In this document: one piece after another, positions 1-5,223 of the stretch | How the letters are laid out: the number at the start of each line of letters is the position of its first letter | How positions within the stretch are numbered: position 1 is the stretch's first letter | Origin: Clostridia bacterium | GTDB lineage: Bacteria > Bacillota_A > Clostridia > Oscillospirales > CAG-272 | Reading direction: 5' to 3' | DNA length: 6,507 nucleotides | Assembly: GCA_017395725.1 (NCBI GenBank) | Contig: JAFQOB010000161.1 | Span: 1-6,507, forward strand | The notes under the pieces: model-generated | Told to the model about the DNA's origin: nothing | The model's input: only the letters and a program-made list of their open reading frames with translations | The model's database searches: none | Position numbers and translations under genes: made by a program

Positions 1-81
1 ACCTTCTCCGGTGGGAGAAGGTGTCGTACCGCAAGTGAACTTTGTTTTTCTATTTTTCTTTATGCGGTGCGACGGATGAGG
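1..81. repeat. Paired inverted repeats, probable end of an interspersed repeat element
   Basis: Two hairpins can be read directly. A perfect 9-bp inverted repeat pairs 1-9 with 14-22 around a 4-base loop. An 11-bp stem pairs 23-33 with 63-73, with one G-T pair and a roughly 29-base AT-rich loop. The stems are GC-rich while the surroundings are AT-rich, and there is no T-tract after either stem that would suggest a terminator. The block begins at base 1, so it may continue upstream of the window. Such GC-rich paired stems between genes resemble the non-coding interspersed repeats common in Clostridia genomes. The identity as a multicopy element is inference; only the stems are seen. Confidence 0.5.
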
Positions 82-169
82 TCGTCTACACAGTTTTATC
101 AATTCGATTTAGCTCCTCTTTTAGTATTGCGAAATGTGAACTTTTTTTAAATATTTATTATAAACCCTT
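82..169. other. AT-rich intergenic stretch with no recognisable gene
   Basis: No open reading frame with a ribosome binding site is visible here on either strand. The nine bases GTGAACTTT at 136-144 repeat those at 35-43, inside the loop of the upstream hairpin, which may mean the repeat element extends to about 145. Bases 142-164 are almost pure A/T just upstream of the -35 box of the next gene and could act as an UP-like element; this is inference. Confidence 0.35.
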
Positions 170-198
170 TTGAAATTTTTGTTTTTTTATGTTATAAT
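170..198 (+). promoter_or_regulatory. Sigma-A type promoter with extended -10, for the carD-like gene
   Basis: A -35 box TTGAAA lies at 170-175 and a perfect -10 box TATAAT at 193-198, separated by 17 bases. The -10 is preceded by TG at 190-191, which makes it an extended -10 element. The upstream sequence is very A/T rich. Transcription would be expected to start near 205, giving a short leader of about 28 bases before the start codon. No operator-like palindrome was seen in the leader. Confidence 0.8.
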
Positions 199-216
199 AT
201 ATATGTAATCGGTCAA

Positions 217-225
217 AGGGGAGGT
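217..225 (+). promoter_or_regulatory. Ribosome binding site of the carD-like gene
   Basis: The sequence AGGGGAGGT ends 7 bases before the ATG at 233. It is close to the ideal Shine-Dalgarno sequence and fixes the start of the gene. Confidence 0.85.
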
Positions 226-232
226 AAAACAA

Positions 233-766
233 ATGGATAAGACTAATTCGAGTAACGTGTCGTTTAAGTTAGGCGATTACGTAACTTACCGCAAAAACGG
301 AGTTTGTGAGATAGTTGATATTATCGAGCAAAACTTTGTGGGTCAGGGTAAGAAGGAGTATTATGTTTTACGCTCCGTTTATGACAACAACACTAAGGTG
401 TTTGTTCCTACGGGTTCTGCCCTTGAAAATGAGATGCAGTACGTACTGTCTGAGGCTGAGATACACAAGGTTATTGAAGAGTCAAAAAATGTTGACTGTA
501 CGTGGATAGATTATTGCAAGGCAAGGGCGGCATATTTTGACGAAATAATAAACAGTGGCGATAAGGCAAAGATGCTTTGGATTATCAAAAAGGTAAGTGA
601 ATATAAGCTTGAATTTGAGAAAACGAAGAAGAAAATGAAGGCAAATGATTTAAAATATCTTGCGCAGGCAGAAAGCATAATAGCTGCAGATTTTGCGTTT
701 TCTTTAAAACTTCAAAAGAATGAAGTAATGGGTTACATCAATAATAGTTTGAATAACAAAAGGTGA
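233..766 (+). CDS. CarD/CdnL-type RNA polymerase-binding transcription regulator
   Basis: A 177-residue protein of the CarD_CdnL_TRCF family. These proteins bind the beta subunit of RNA polymerase through an N-terminal Tudor-like domain and stabilise the open promoter complex, notably at rRNA promoters. Residues 11-65 match that domain, with FKLGDYVTY near the start, NGVCEIVDI at 22-30, a YYVL strand at 43-46 and VFVPTGS at 56-62. The rest, 75-177, is predicted helical. Trp91 sits where other CarD proteins carry the conserved Trp that wedges into the -10 region, followed by an R-x(n)-SGD pattern at 98-110. The start is set by the strong ribosome binding site. It is monocistronic, with its own promoter and terminator. 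Residues beyond about 120 are lysine-rich and poorly conserved. The family call is firm; which promoters it controls is unknown. Confidence 0.88.
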   Translation: MDKTNSSNVSFKLGDYVTYRKNGVCEIVDIIEQNFVGQGKKEYYVLRSVYDNNTKVFVPTGSALENEMQYVLSEAEIHKVIEESKNVDCTWIDYCKARAAYFDEIINSGDKAKMLWIIKKVSEYKLEFEKTKKKMKANDLKYLAQAESIIAADFAFSLKLQKNEVMGYINNSLNNKR

Positions 767-805
767 ATATGGGTTTTAAAAATCCATATCCACCTTTTTA
801 TTTTG
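758..805. terminator. Bidirectional intrinsic terminator between convergent genes
   Basis: A long hairpin pairs 758-765 with 791-798 and, after one mismatch (766/790), 767-775 with 781-789, including one G-T pair and a 5-base loop. On the + strand it is followed by a T-rich tract to 804. On the - strand the 3' arm runs into CCTTTTGTTATT, a weaker U-tract. It thus serves the carD-like gene and probably also ends the long leftward operon. The stop codon of the rightward gene (764-766) lies in the 5' arm and that of the leftward gene (798-800) at the end of the 3' arm, so the hairpin fills the whole 31-base gap. Confidence 0.85.
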
Positions 806-1670
806 TAAAGCTTGGCGTATATTTTGCCGAGGCTGAGTCTTTTTGCTGAAAGAATCCGTCATAACCCAAATCAATAGCCTTGTTAAGAACGTAATTATAT
901 TCAAACGAGGTTATTTTTCTTGAAAGTTCTTTGTATTCAGGCGGAACAAAATCGGGGGTAAACTGACTCATAAGGCTGAGCTTGATGTCTTGAATAGGCA
1001 AAGTGTTTTTGATTTCTTCAAGGATTTTTACAGAGTCGTGGCGACAGCCGGGGAGAACGAGGTGTCTGATTATTATACCTTTTTCAGCTAACCCATCATT
1101 GTTTTCGCGGTATGCACCTACCTGTTCATACATTTCTTTAACAGCATTTATAGCAACGTCAAAATAGTCGGGAGCTTTTGAATATTTCATAGAAAGTGTT
1201 CTATCGTAATATTTAAAGTCGGGCAGATATACGTCAACATATCCCTTAAGTAATTTCAGTGTTTCTACCCTTTCGTATCCGCTTGTATTGTATACTATAG
1301 GGATATTAAGTTTTGGTTTTGCAATATCAAGAGCGCTGATTATCTGTTTTGTAAAATGCGTGGGGGTAACGAGATTTATATTATGAGCGCCACAGGATTG
1401 AAGCTCAAGAAAAATATCAGCAAGCTGCTGAGGGGTGTATTCAGTTCCTTTAGGGGTACGGCTGATTTCTTGATTTTGGCAATATACGCATTTCAGCGTA
1501 CAGCCGGAAAAGAATACGGCACCGCTTCCGTTTTGAGCGCTTATAGGCGGCTCTTCCCACTTGTGTAACATAGTTTTTGAAACTATAGCAGTATCGTTAC
1601 AAAGGCAAAAACCGACAGAAGAACTTCTGTCGATATTGCATTTACGGGGACAAATATTACACTTATCCAT
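798..1670 (-). CDS. Radical SAM iron-sulfur protein, PflX/COG1313-like
   Basis: A 290-residue radical SAM protein of the group often annotated as a putative pyruvate formate-lyase activating enzyme (PflX, COG1313). Its real substrate is not established. The SAM-cluster motif CxxxCxxC is at C57, C61 and C64, within GSGAVFFSGC (48-57) and CVYCQNQEIS (61-70). Five further cysteines lie at the N terminus (C4, C7, C11, C22, C24), typical of this group and possibly metal-binding. Family blocks follow in order: EEPPIS 39-44, NINLVTPTHF 97-106, NTSGYE 128-133, DVYLPDFKY 146-154, RHLVLPG 202-208, MSQF 234-237, and a C-terminal SAS..Y.P.F. Length is normal. It starts 3 bases after the stop of the upstream zeta-like gene and has no clear ribosome binding site, so translation probably depends on coupling. 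No pyruvate formate-lyase or other glycyl radical enzyme gene lies in the window, so a PFL-activating role is not supported here. Confidence 0.85.
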   Translation of the reverse strand: MDKCNICPRKCNIDRSSSVGFCLCNDTAIVSKTMLHKWEEPPISAQNGSGAVFFSGCTLKCVYCQNQEISRTPKGTEYTPQQLADIFLELQSCGAHNINLVTPTHFTKQIISALDIAKPKLNIPIVYNTSGYERVETLKLLKGYVDVYLPDFKYYDRTLSMKYSKAPDYFDVAINAVKEMYEQVGAYRENNDGLAEKGIIIRHLVLPGCRHDSVKILEEIKNTLPIQDIKLSLMSQFTPDFVPPEYKELSRKITSFEYNYVLNKAIDLGYDGFFQQKDSASAKYTPSFTK

Positions 1671-1673
1671 ATT

Positions 1674-2255
1674 TTAATTATATTTTATTATGCCCTTGTC
1701 CACAAGGTCGGTAAACCAAGCGGGAAGGTCCATATCGCTGTCGAATATAACGTCGCCTTTTGTTAAAGCGAGTCTGCGGAATCTTACGGTGTTGTCGTAG
1801 AAGGAAGCCGTATCGCAGAGGGGAAGGATAGCACGAAGCTGTTCGGGCATAGCTTCAAAACGGCGGCGAATAGTTTCTTCGTCAATGCCGTGACCACCCT
1901 TAGTAACTCTTTTTTCAACACGCTTAAGGGATACGTCAACCGATTCGACGCCAACAAAATAAAGTCTAATCTGAAAGCCTCTTGCTTTGGCTTTTTTTAT
2001 TTGCTTTAGAATAACGTTACCGGGGAGGGTAGTTTCCTGATGGAAAGTGATATCGTTTGCAATATATTTGCTGAGCATAGCCATAGCGGTTCTACCCGCC
2101 TTAATTTGCAAGAGCTTGTCCATCCAACTGCCTTTTGCGGAAACGATTTCGTCAATATTGATTCTTTCTCCAAGGTCGTCGGAGCTTTCAAGTATTTGAT
2201 AGAGAGATGTTTTTCCAACGCCGTTGGCGCCTGCAATAATAGTATATATCTTCAT
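1674..2255 (-). CDS. Zeta-toxin-like P-loop kinase (COG4185 type)
   Basis: A 193-residue P-loop NTPase related to zeta toxins. Classical zeta/PezT toxins phosphorylate UDP-N-acetylglucosamine and so block wall synthesis. Visible motifs are a Walker A GANGVGKT (9-16), NIDE (33-36) at the place of the zeta catalytic Asp, FHQETTL (71-77) matching the zeta ExT strand, RVTKGGHGI (116-124) followed by RRRF (130-133) as the arginine-rich lid, and CDTASFYDN (147-155). These fit the shorter zeta-like family COG4185 better than the 250- to 290-residue classical toxins. All core motifs look intact, so it is probably active. It overlaps the 60-residue gene upstream by 4 bases (ATGA) and has a good ribosome binding site inside that gene. 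UDP-sugar phosphorylation or toxicity here is inference; a housekeeping kinase role is the alternative. Confidence 0.8.
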   Translation of the reverse strand: MKIYTIIAGANGVGKTSLYQILESSDDLGERINIDEIVSAKGSWMDKLLQIKAGRTAMAMLSKYIANDITFHQETTLPGNVILKQIKKAKARGFQIRLYFVGVESVDVSLKRVEKRVTKGGHGIDEETIRRRFEAMPEQLRAILPLCDTASFYDNTVRFRRLALTKGDVIFDSDMDLPAWFTDLVDKGIIKYN

Positions 2256-2434
2256 ACCAGCTGTTCTCCTACTACACGTTCTTGAGCGATTTGAAGCTTA
2301 AGGTTCAAAAGGGCTCTGTAAAAAGCTTTTTCTTCGTGGGTGTGTGCGGCGAGAAGAAGCTCTTCGAGCTCTCTGAATGAGGCATATTCAAACTTCAGAT
2401 ATAATTCTCTGTTTAGATTTTTTCCGTTTGACAT
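2252..2434 (-). CDS. Small protein of unknown function, candidate partner of the zeta-like kinase
   Basis: A 60-residue protein that I do not recognise. From about residue 8 to 55 it looks almost wholly helical, as two amphipathic helices: one around FRELEELLLAAHTHEE (20-35) and one rich in Leu/Ala through KAFYRALLNLKLQIAQER (36-53). It has no helix-turn-helix motif, signal peptide, membrane segment or Cys pair. The ATG at 2434 is chosen because AAAGGA sits 9 bases upstream. A TTG at 2464 in the same frame would add ten residues but lacks a ribosome binding site. The stop overlaps the start of the zeta-like gene by 4 bases, so the two are co-translated in the order usual for antitoxin-toxin pairs. 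It does not resemble epsilon or PezA. The antitoxin role is a guess from position, size and helical character. Confidence 0.7.
   Translation of the reverse strand: MSNGKNLNRELYLKFEYASFRELEELLLAAHTHEEKAFYRALLNLKLQIAQERVVGEQLV
2266..2270 (-). promoter_or_regulatory. Ribosome binding site of the zeta-like kinase gene
   Basis: AGGAG on the minus strand, 10 bases before the ATG at 2255. It lies inside the coding sequence of the small upstream gene, so the kinase has its own initiation signal as well as the ATGA overlap. Confidence 0.7.
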
Positions 2435-2443
2435 AAATTCATA

Positions 2444-2450
2444 TCCTTTC
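2444..2450 (-). promoter_or_regulatory. Ribosome binding site deciding the start of the 60-residue gene
   Basis: GAAAGGA on the minus strand, 9 bases before the ATG at 2434. It supports this ATG over the in-frame TTG at 2464. It lies in the 36-base gap after the thiouridylase gene, the largest gap in the leftward operon. Confidence 0.7.
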
Positions 2451-2470
2451 AGTAGATTAAGCAATAAAAG

Positions 2471-3496
2471 TCAGATGATAGTACCGCCGAAGGCGATTTT
2501 GTCATCCTTGTAAAAGACTGCACTTTGACCGGGTGTTATAGCCCTGACAGGCTCGTTAAATAATACTACGGCAATACCGTTTTCGATTGTAACGTTTGCT
2601 TTCATTGGTTTTGCGGCATATCTTATTTTAACGTCAAGTGTATATTCTTTTCCGTTTTCGGCGAGAAGAAGCTGACTGTTGAGGGAGGTTGCACGTAAGG
2701 CGTTGGCTTTAACGTCACTCTGTTTTTCGACCGTTACGGTATTTTTTTCAGGGTCTATTTTTGTTATATAGGCAGGGGCGCCAAGGCTTATGCCAAGTCC
2801 TTTACGCTGACCTATGGTGTAGTGAATAATGCCTTTGTGCTTTCCGACAACGTTTCCGTTTGAGTCGATAAAATTGCCCTCGGGGAATTTCCCCTTTTCT
2901 TTTTCTATGTATGAAGCATAGTCATTGTCGGGAATAAAGCATATTTCCTGGCTTTCTTTAGTATCGGCAAGATAAGCAAATTTCGTTTGTTTTATTTCTT
3001 CGCGTATTTGCTCTTTGGTTATATCTGAGAGGGGGAAGTAAAGGGTTTTAAGCTGTTCCTGCGTAAGATACCACAGCATATAGCTCTGGTCTTTTCTTTC
3101 GTCATTCCCCTTGGCTATGCAGTATCTTTGGGTTTCACTATCAAAAATAATACGTGCATAGTGACCTGTTGCCGCTTTATCAAAACCGTTTTCGTTGGCG
3201 AATCGGCAAAGCTCGGATATTTTAACGTACCTGTTGCATACCGTACAGGGATTAGGTGTGTGACCTAAAGAATATTCGGAAATAAAGTTGCTTATAACGT
3301 GCTTTTTAAAAATCTCACGGCAGTCGAGGGTGTGTAGCTTTATGCCTAAGATATCGGCAGTTTTTTTTGCGGCTTCGACATCGGTATAGTCGTGCATTTC
3401 AAGTACTAATCCCTCTACCGTATGCCCTTCATTTATTAACTTGTATGCAGTGTAGGTGCTGTCAAGACCGCCGCTGAGTCCTACAAGAATTCTCAT
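2471..3496 (-). CDS. mnmA: tRNA-specific 2-thiouridylase, MnmA family (three-cysteine variant)
   Basis: A 341-residue enzyme of the MnmA/TrmU family. MnmA adenylates and then thiolates C2 of the wobble uridine 34 in Lys, Glu and Gln tRNAs. Motifs in order are the PP-loop SGGLDST (8-14), TPNPCTVCN (80-88), ATGHYAR (109-115), KDQSYML (135-141), SQEICFI (182-188), GQRKGLGI (229-236), then the beta-barrel tRNA-binding C terminus with TPGQSAVFY (321-329). By alignment to E. coli, C87 and C186 match its catalytic Cys102 and Cys199. C84 replaces Asp99. The PP-loop reads GGLDST instead of the usual GGVDSS, and the loop after the second strand (about 32-48) is short and lacks the usual cysteines. Translation starts within an ATGA overlap with rnhA, with GGGAG 7 bases upstream. 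It could be a paralog beside a canonical MnmA elsewhere in the genome. Confidence 0.92.
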   Translation of the reverse strand: MRILVGLSGGLDSTYTAYKLINEGHTVEGLVLEMHDYTDVEAAKKTADILGIKLHTLDCREIFKKHVISNFISEYSLGHTPNPCTVCNRYVKISELCRFANENGFDKAATGHYARIIFDSETQRYCIAKGNDERKDQSYMLWYLTQEQLKTLYFPLSDITKEQIREEIKQTKFAYLADTKESQEICFIPDNDYASYIEKEKGKFPEGNFIDSNGNVVGKHKGIIHYTIGQRKGLGISLGAPAYITKIDPEKNTVTVEKQSDVKANALRATSLNSQLLLAENGKEYTLDVKIRYAAKPMKANVTIENGIAVVLFNEPVRAITPGQSAVFYKDDKIAFGGTII

Positions 3497-3963
3497 ATAT
3501 TTTCTCCCAAATTATCATCGAAGGTAGGGTTTTCCGCAGCTTCGACTGCAAGGGTATCGCAAATTTCGTTATATTTGTGCCCGTTGTGCCCCTTAACCCA
3601 TATATATTCGATTGTGTGTTTGCTGTTAAGCGAGAGCATTCTATCCCAAAGGTCAGTATTAAGGGCTTTTTTCTTGTCGCTTTTTATCCAGTTGTTAGCC
3701 TTCCAGTTTTTTGCCCACCCCTTAGTCATTCCGTCAATAAGATACTTTGAATCGGAATAGAGGCTGACGTCACAGCTTTCGTTCAAGGCTTCAAGGGCAG
3801 TGATTGCGGCTAACAGCTCCATACGGTTATTTGTGGTATTTCTAAAGCCTCGGCTGATTTTCTTTTCGATTTCCCTGTATACGAGAACAATACCGTAGCC
3901 GCCGGGACCGGGGTTACCCTTACAGGCACCGTCTGTATAAATATCAACGTGTTTTTTGTTCAT
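3493..3963 (-). CDS. rnhA: Ribonuclease HI
   Basis: A 156-residue type 1 RNase H, close to the 155 residues of E. coli RnhA. It cleaves the RNA strand of RNA/DNA hybrids, clearing R-loops and Okazaki primers in the cytoplasm. The metal-binding carboxylates are present as D11 (in YTDGACKGNPGPGG), E49 (in NNRMELLAA), D71 (in YSDSKYL) and D136 (in NEICDTLA). The catalytic His is H126 in VKGHNG. The basic protrusion with the W-x-x-NNWI pattern (around 83-93) is also present. There is no N-terminal hybrid-binding domain, so it is a minimal RNase HI. It begins 4 bases after the phosphorylase stop codon with only a weak ribosome binding site, and its own stop overlaps the start of mnmA by 4 bases. 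The short acidic tail after residue 145 is not conserved. Confidence 0.95.
   Translation of the reverse strand: MNKKHVDIYTDGACKGNPGPGGYGIVLVYREIEKKISRGFRNTTNNRMELLAAITALEALNESCDVSLYSDSKYLIDGMTKGWAKNWKANNWIKSDKKKALNTDLWDRMLSLNSKHTIEYIWVKGHNGHKYNEICDTLAVEAAENPTFDDNLGENI
3504..3508 (-). promoter_or_regulatory. Ribosome binding site of mnmA
   Basis: GGGAG on the minus strand, 7 bases before the ATG at 3496. It is located inside the end of rnhA and supports the chosen start. Confidence 0.65.
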
Positions 3964-3967
3964 AATA

Positions 3968-4798
3968 TTACATTTTTTCCATATTGATTATAGTATTGTA
4001 GATAAGCTTTTGGAACTGCGAAGATACCATATCTGCCGTTTCCTTAACTTCTTCGTGGGTAAGCGGCTTTTTGTTTAGTCCTGCAGCGGCGTTAGATATA
4101 CAGCTTACAGCACAGATTTTAGCACCCATGTGACGTGCCGCCATAGCCTCTACTGCAGTACTCATTCCGACAGCGTCGGCACCGAGAACCCTTGCGGCTC
4201 TTATTTCTGCAGGAGTTTCGTATGCGGGTCCCGTAAACTGAATATATACGCCTTGCTTTAACGGTATATCAAGGCTTTCCGCAGTTTTGAGCAATACGTT
4301 TCTAAGTTCATTATCGTAAACATTTGTCATATCGGGGAAACGCACACCGAGCTCGTCAATATTTTGCCCAATAAGCGGAGAGGGAACAAAGGAAGTGATA
4401 TGGTCGGTGAGAGCCATAAGTGTTCCGGGCTTAAAGAGGGGATTGATTCCACCGGCGGCGTTTGTAAGAATGATTTTTTTTGCTCCTAACATACACATAA
4501 GTCTTACGGGCAAAACGACGTCTGTCATACTGTAACCCTCGTAATAGTGTATTCTTCCTTGCATAGCGACGACGGGAACGTCTTCAACGTAGCCGAAAAG
4601 GAATCTGCCTATATGACCGCTTACGGTTGAGGTAGGGAAACCGTCAATGGAAGCATAGTCAACGGTATCGACAATTTTAATGCAATCTCCGAAGTGCCCG
4701 AGTCCCGAACCGAGAACGATAGCGACTTTTGGTTCAAAATCGGTTTTTTGCTTTATTTGATTATAACAGCTTAAAAGCTTTTCATGTACCCTTTTCAT
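3968..4798 (-). CDS. Purine nucleoside phosphorylase, trimeric PNP family
   Basis: A 276-residue purine nucleoside phosphorylase of the low-mass trimeric type (B. subtilis PunA/PupG-like, human PNP-like), not the hexameric DeoD type. It splits guanosine and inosine, and their deoxy forms, with phosphate to free base and ribose-1-phosphate in purine salvage. Motifs are GSGLG (30-34), GHIGR (61-65), GRIHYYEG (81-88) with phosphate-binding H84, TNAAGG (112-117), GPAYETPAE (190-198), GMST (211-214) and SNAAAG (235-240). E194, M212 and N236 line up with human E201, M219 and N243, the purine-binding residues, at a constant offset of seven. The Glu/Asn pair predicts preference for 6-oxopurines. AAGGAG lies 8 bases before the ATG, and the start overlaps the GtrA-type gene by 4 bases. 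Length is normal and nothing is missing. Confidence 0.95.
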   Translation of the reverse strand: MKRVHEKLLSCYNQIKQKTDFEPKVAIVLGSGLGHFGDCIKIVDTVDYASIDGFPTSTVSGHIGRFLFGYVEDVPVVAMQGRIHYYEGYSMTDVVLPVRLMCMLGAKKIILTNAAGGINPLFKPGTLMALTDHITSFVPSPLIGQNIDELGVRFPDMTNVYDNELRNVLLKTAESLDIPLKQGVYIQFTGPAYETPAEIRAARVLGADAVGMSTAVEAMAARHMGAKICAVSCISNAAAGLNKKPLTHEEVKETADMVSSQFQKLIYNTIINMEKM

Positions 4799-5223
4799 TG
4801 TTGTTTCTCCTTAGCTTTAAAAACTATGAGTTTGCTGAAAACATAGTTAAGAATAATGACGATTACGGAAACTATAGCCTTTGTAACTATATCGTTTATG
4901 CCCATTTTATCTATCATAATAACGAACAAAACGGTGTTTAAAACAAGTGTAACAAGTCTTAGAGAGAAGAATTTTCCGAACTGAATTATAAGGGATTTAA
5001 TAGTATTTGTTTTATCTTCAAAAACAAAAAGCTTGTTTGTAACGTATGCAAATATTATGGCTAAGAATTGGGCCAAGACGTTTGAAAAACCTTCGTCTAA
5101 GCTTAAAAATCTTGTAAGGATATAGTAGCTGACAAAATCGACTGCTGTTGTTAACACGCCGAAGAACAGATAGCTTATAACTTCTTTGTATTTGATAAGT
5201 AAATCCTTTATTTTGTTTATCAT
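4795..5223 (-). CDS. GtrA-family four-helix membrane protein
   Basis: A 142-residue integral membrane protein of the GtrA family. Family members are thought to help move or flip lipid-linked sugars for decoration of cell-surface glycans, though most are uncharacterised. Four hydrophobic segments are seen at about 15-37, 45-67, 83-104 and 111-133, with positively charged ends. The protein looks like two similar halves. Each ends in the same pattern, YVTNKLFVFED (60-70) and YVFSKLIVFKA (127-137), which is the family signature appearing twice. No glycosyltransferase gene, the common partner, lies in the window. Its neighbours are instead RNA and nucleotide enzymes, so its substrate cannot be inferred from context. 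Both ends overlap adjacent genes by 4 bases, and its own ribosome binding site is weak, which suggests coupled translation. Confidence 0.87.
   Translation of the reverse strand: MINKIKDLLIKYKEVISYLFFGVLTTAVDFVSYYILTRFLSLDEGFSNVLAQFLAIIFAYVTNKLFVFEDKTNTIKSLIIQFGKFFSLRLVTLVLNTVLFVIMIDKMGINDIVTKAIVSVIVIILNYVFSKLIVFKAKEKQQ
4807..4812 (-). promoter_or_regulatory. Ribosome binding site of the purine nucleoside phosphorylase gene
   Basis: AAGGAG on the minus strand, 8 bases before the ATG at 4798. It is the best Shine-Dalgarno sequence in the leftward operon, which suggests the phosphorylase is translated more efficiently than its neighbours. Confidence 0.75.

Noticed and set aside
798..1670. Pyruvate formate-lyase activating enzyme (PflA) as the product
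   Set aside because: The N-terminal cysteines and the NINLVTPTHF and RHLVLPG blocks fit the PflX/COG1313 group, and no glycyl radical enzyme gene is nearby.
2040..2285. Open frame of 81 codons on the + strand opposite the zeta-like gene, considered as an antisense or antitoxin gene
   Set aside because: It has no convincing ribosome binding site, its translation shows no recognisable domain, and it lies wholly antisense to well-conserved coding sequence.
2435..2464. In-frame TTG start at 2464 giving a 70-residue form of the small protein
   Set aside because: No Shine-Dalgarno sequence precedes the TTG, while the ATG at 2434 has AAAGGA at a 9-base spacing.
2485..2495. Short GCC-GAA-GGC palindrome at the end of mnmA as a terminator
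   Set aside because: The stem is only about 3 bp, lies within coding sequence and is not followed by a T-tract on the minus strand.
2380..2500. Internal promoter before the small-gene/kinase pair
   Set aside because: The minus-strand sequence holds TAATCT as a loose -10, but no acceptable -35 at 16-18 bases upstream, so I do not claim a promoter.
4729..4941. Open frame of 70 codons on the + strand across the PNP/GtrA junction
   Set aside because: It is antisense to two well-supported genes, has no promoter or ribosome binding site, and looks like a by-product of A/T-rich coding sequence.
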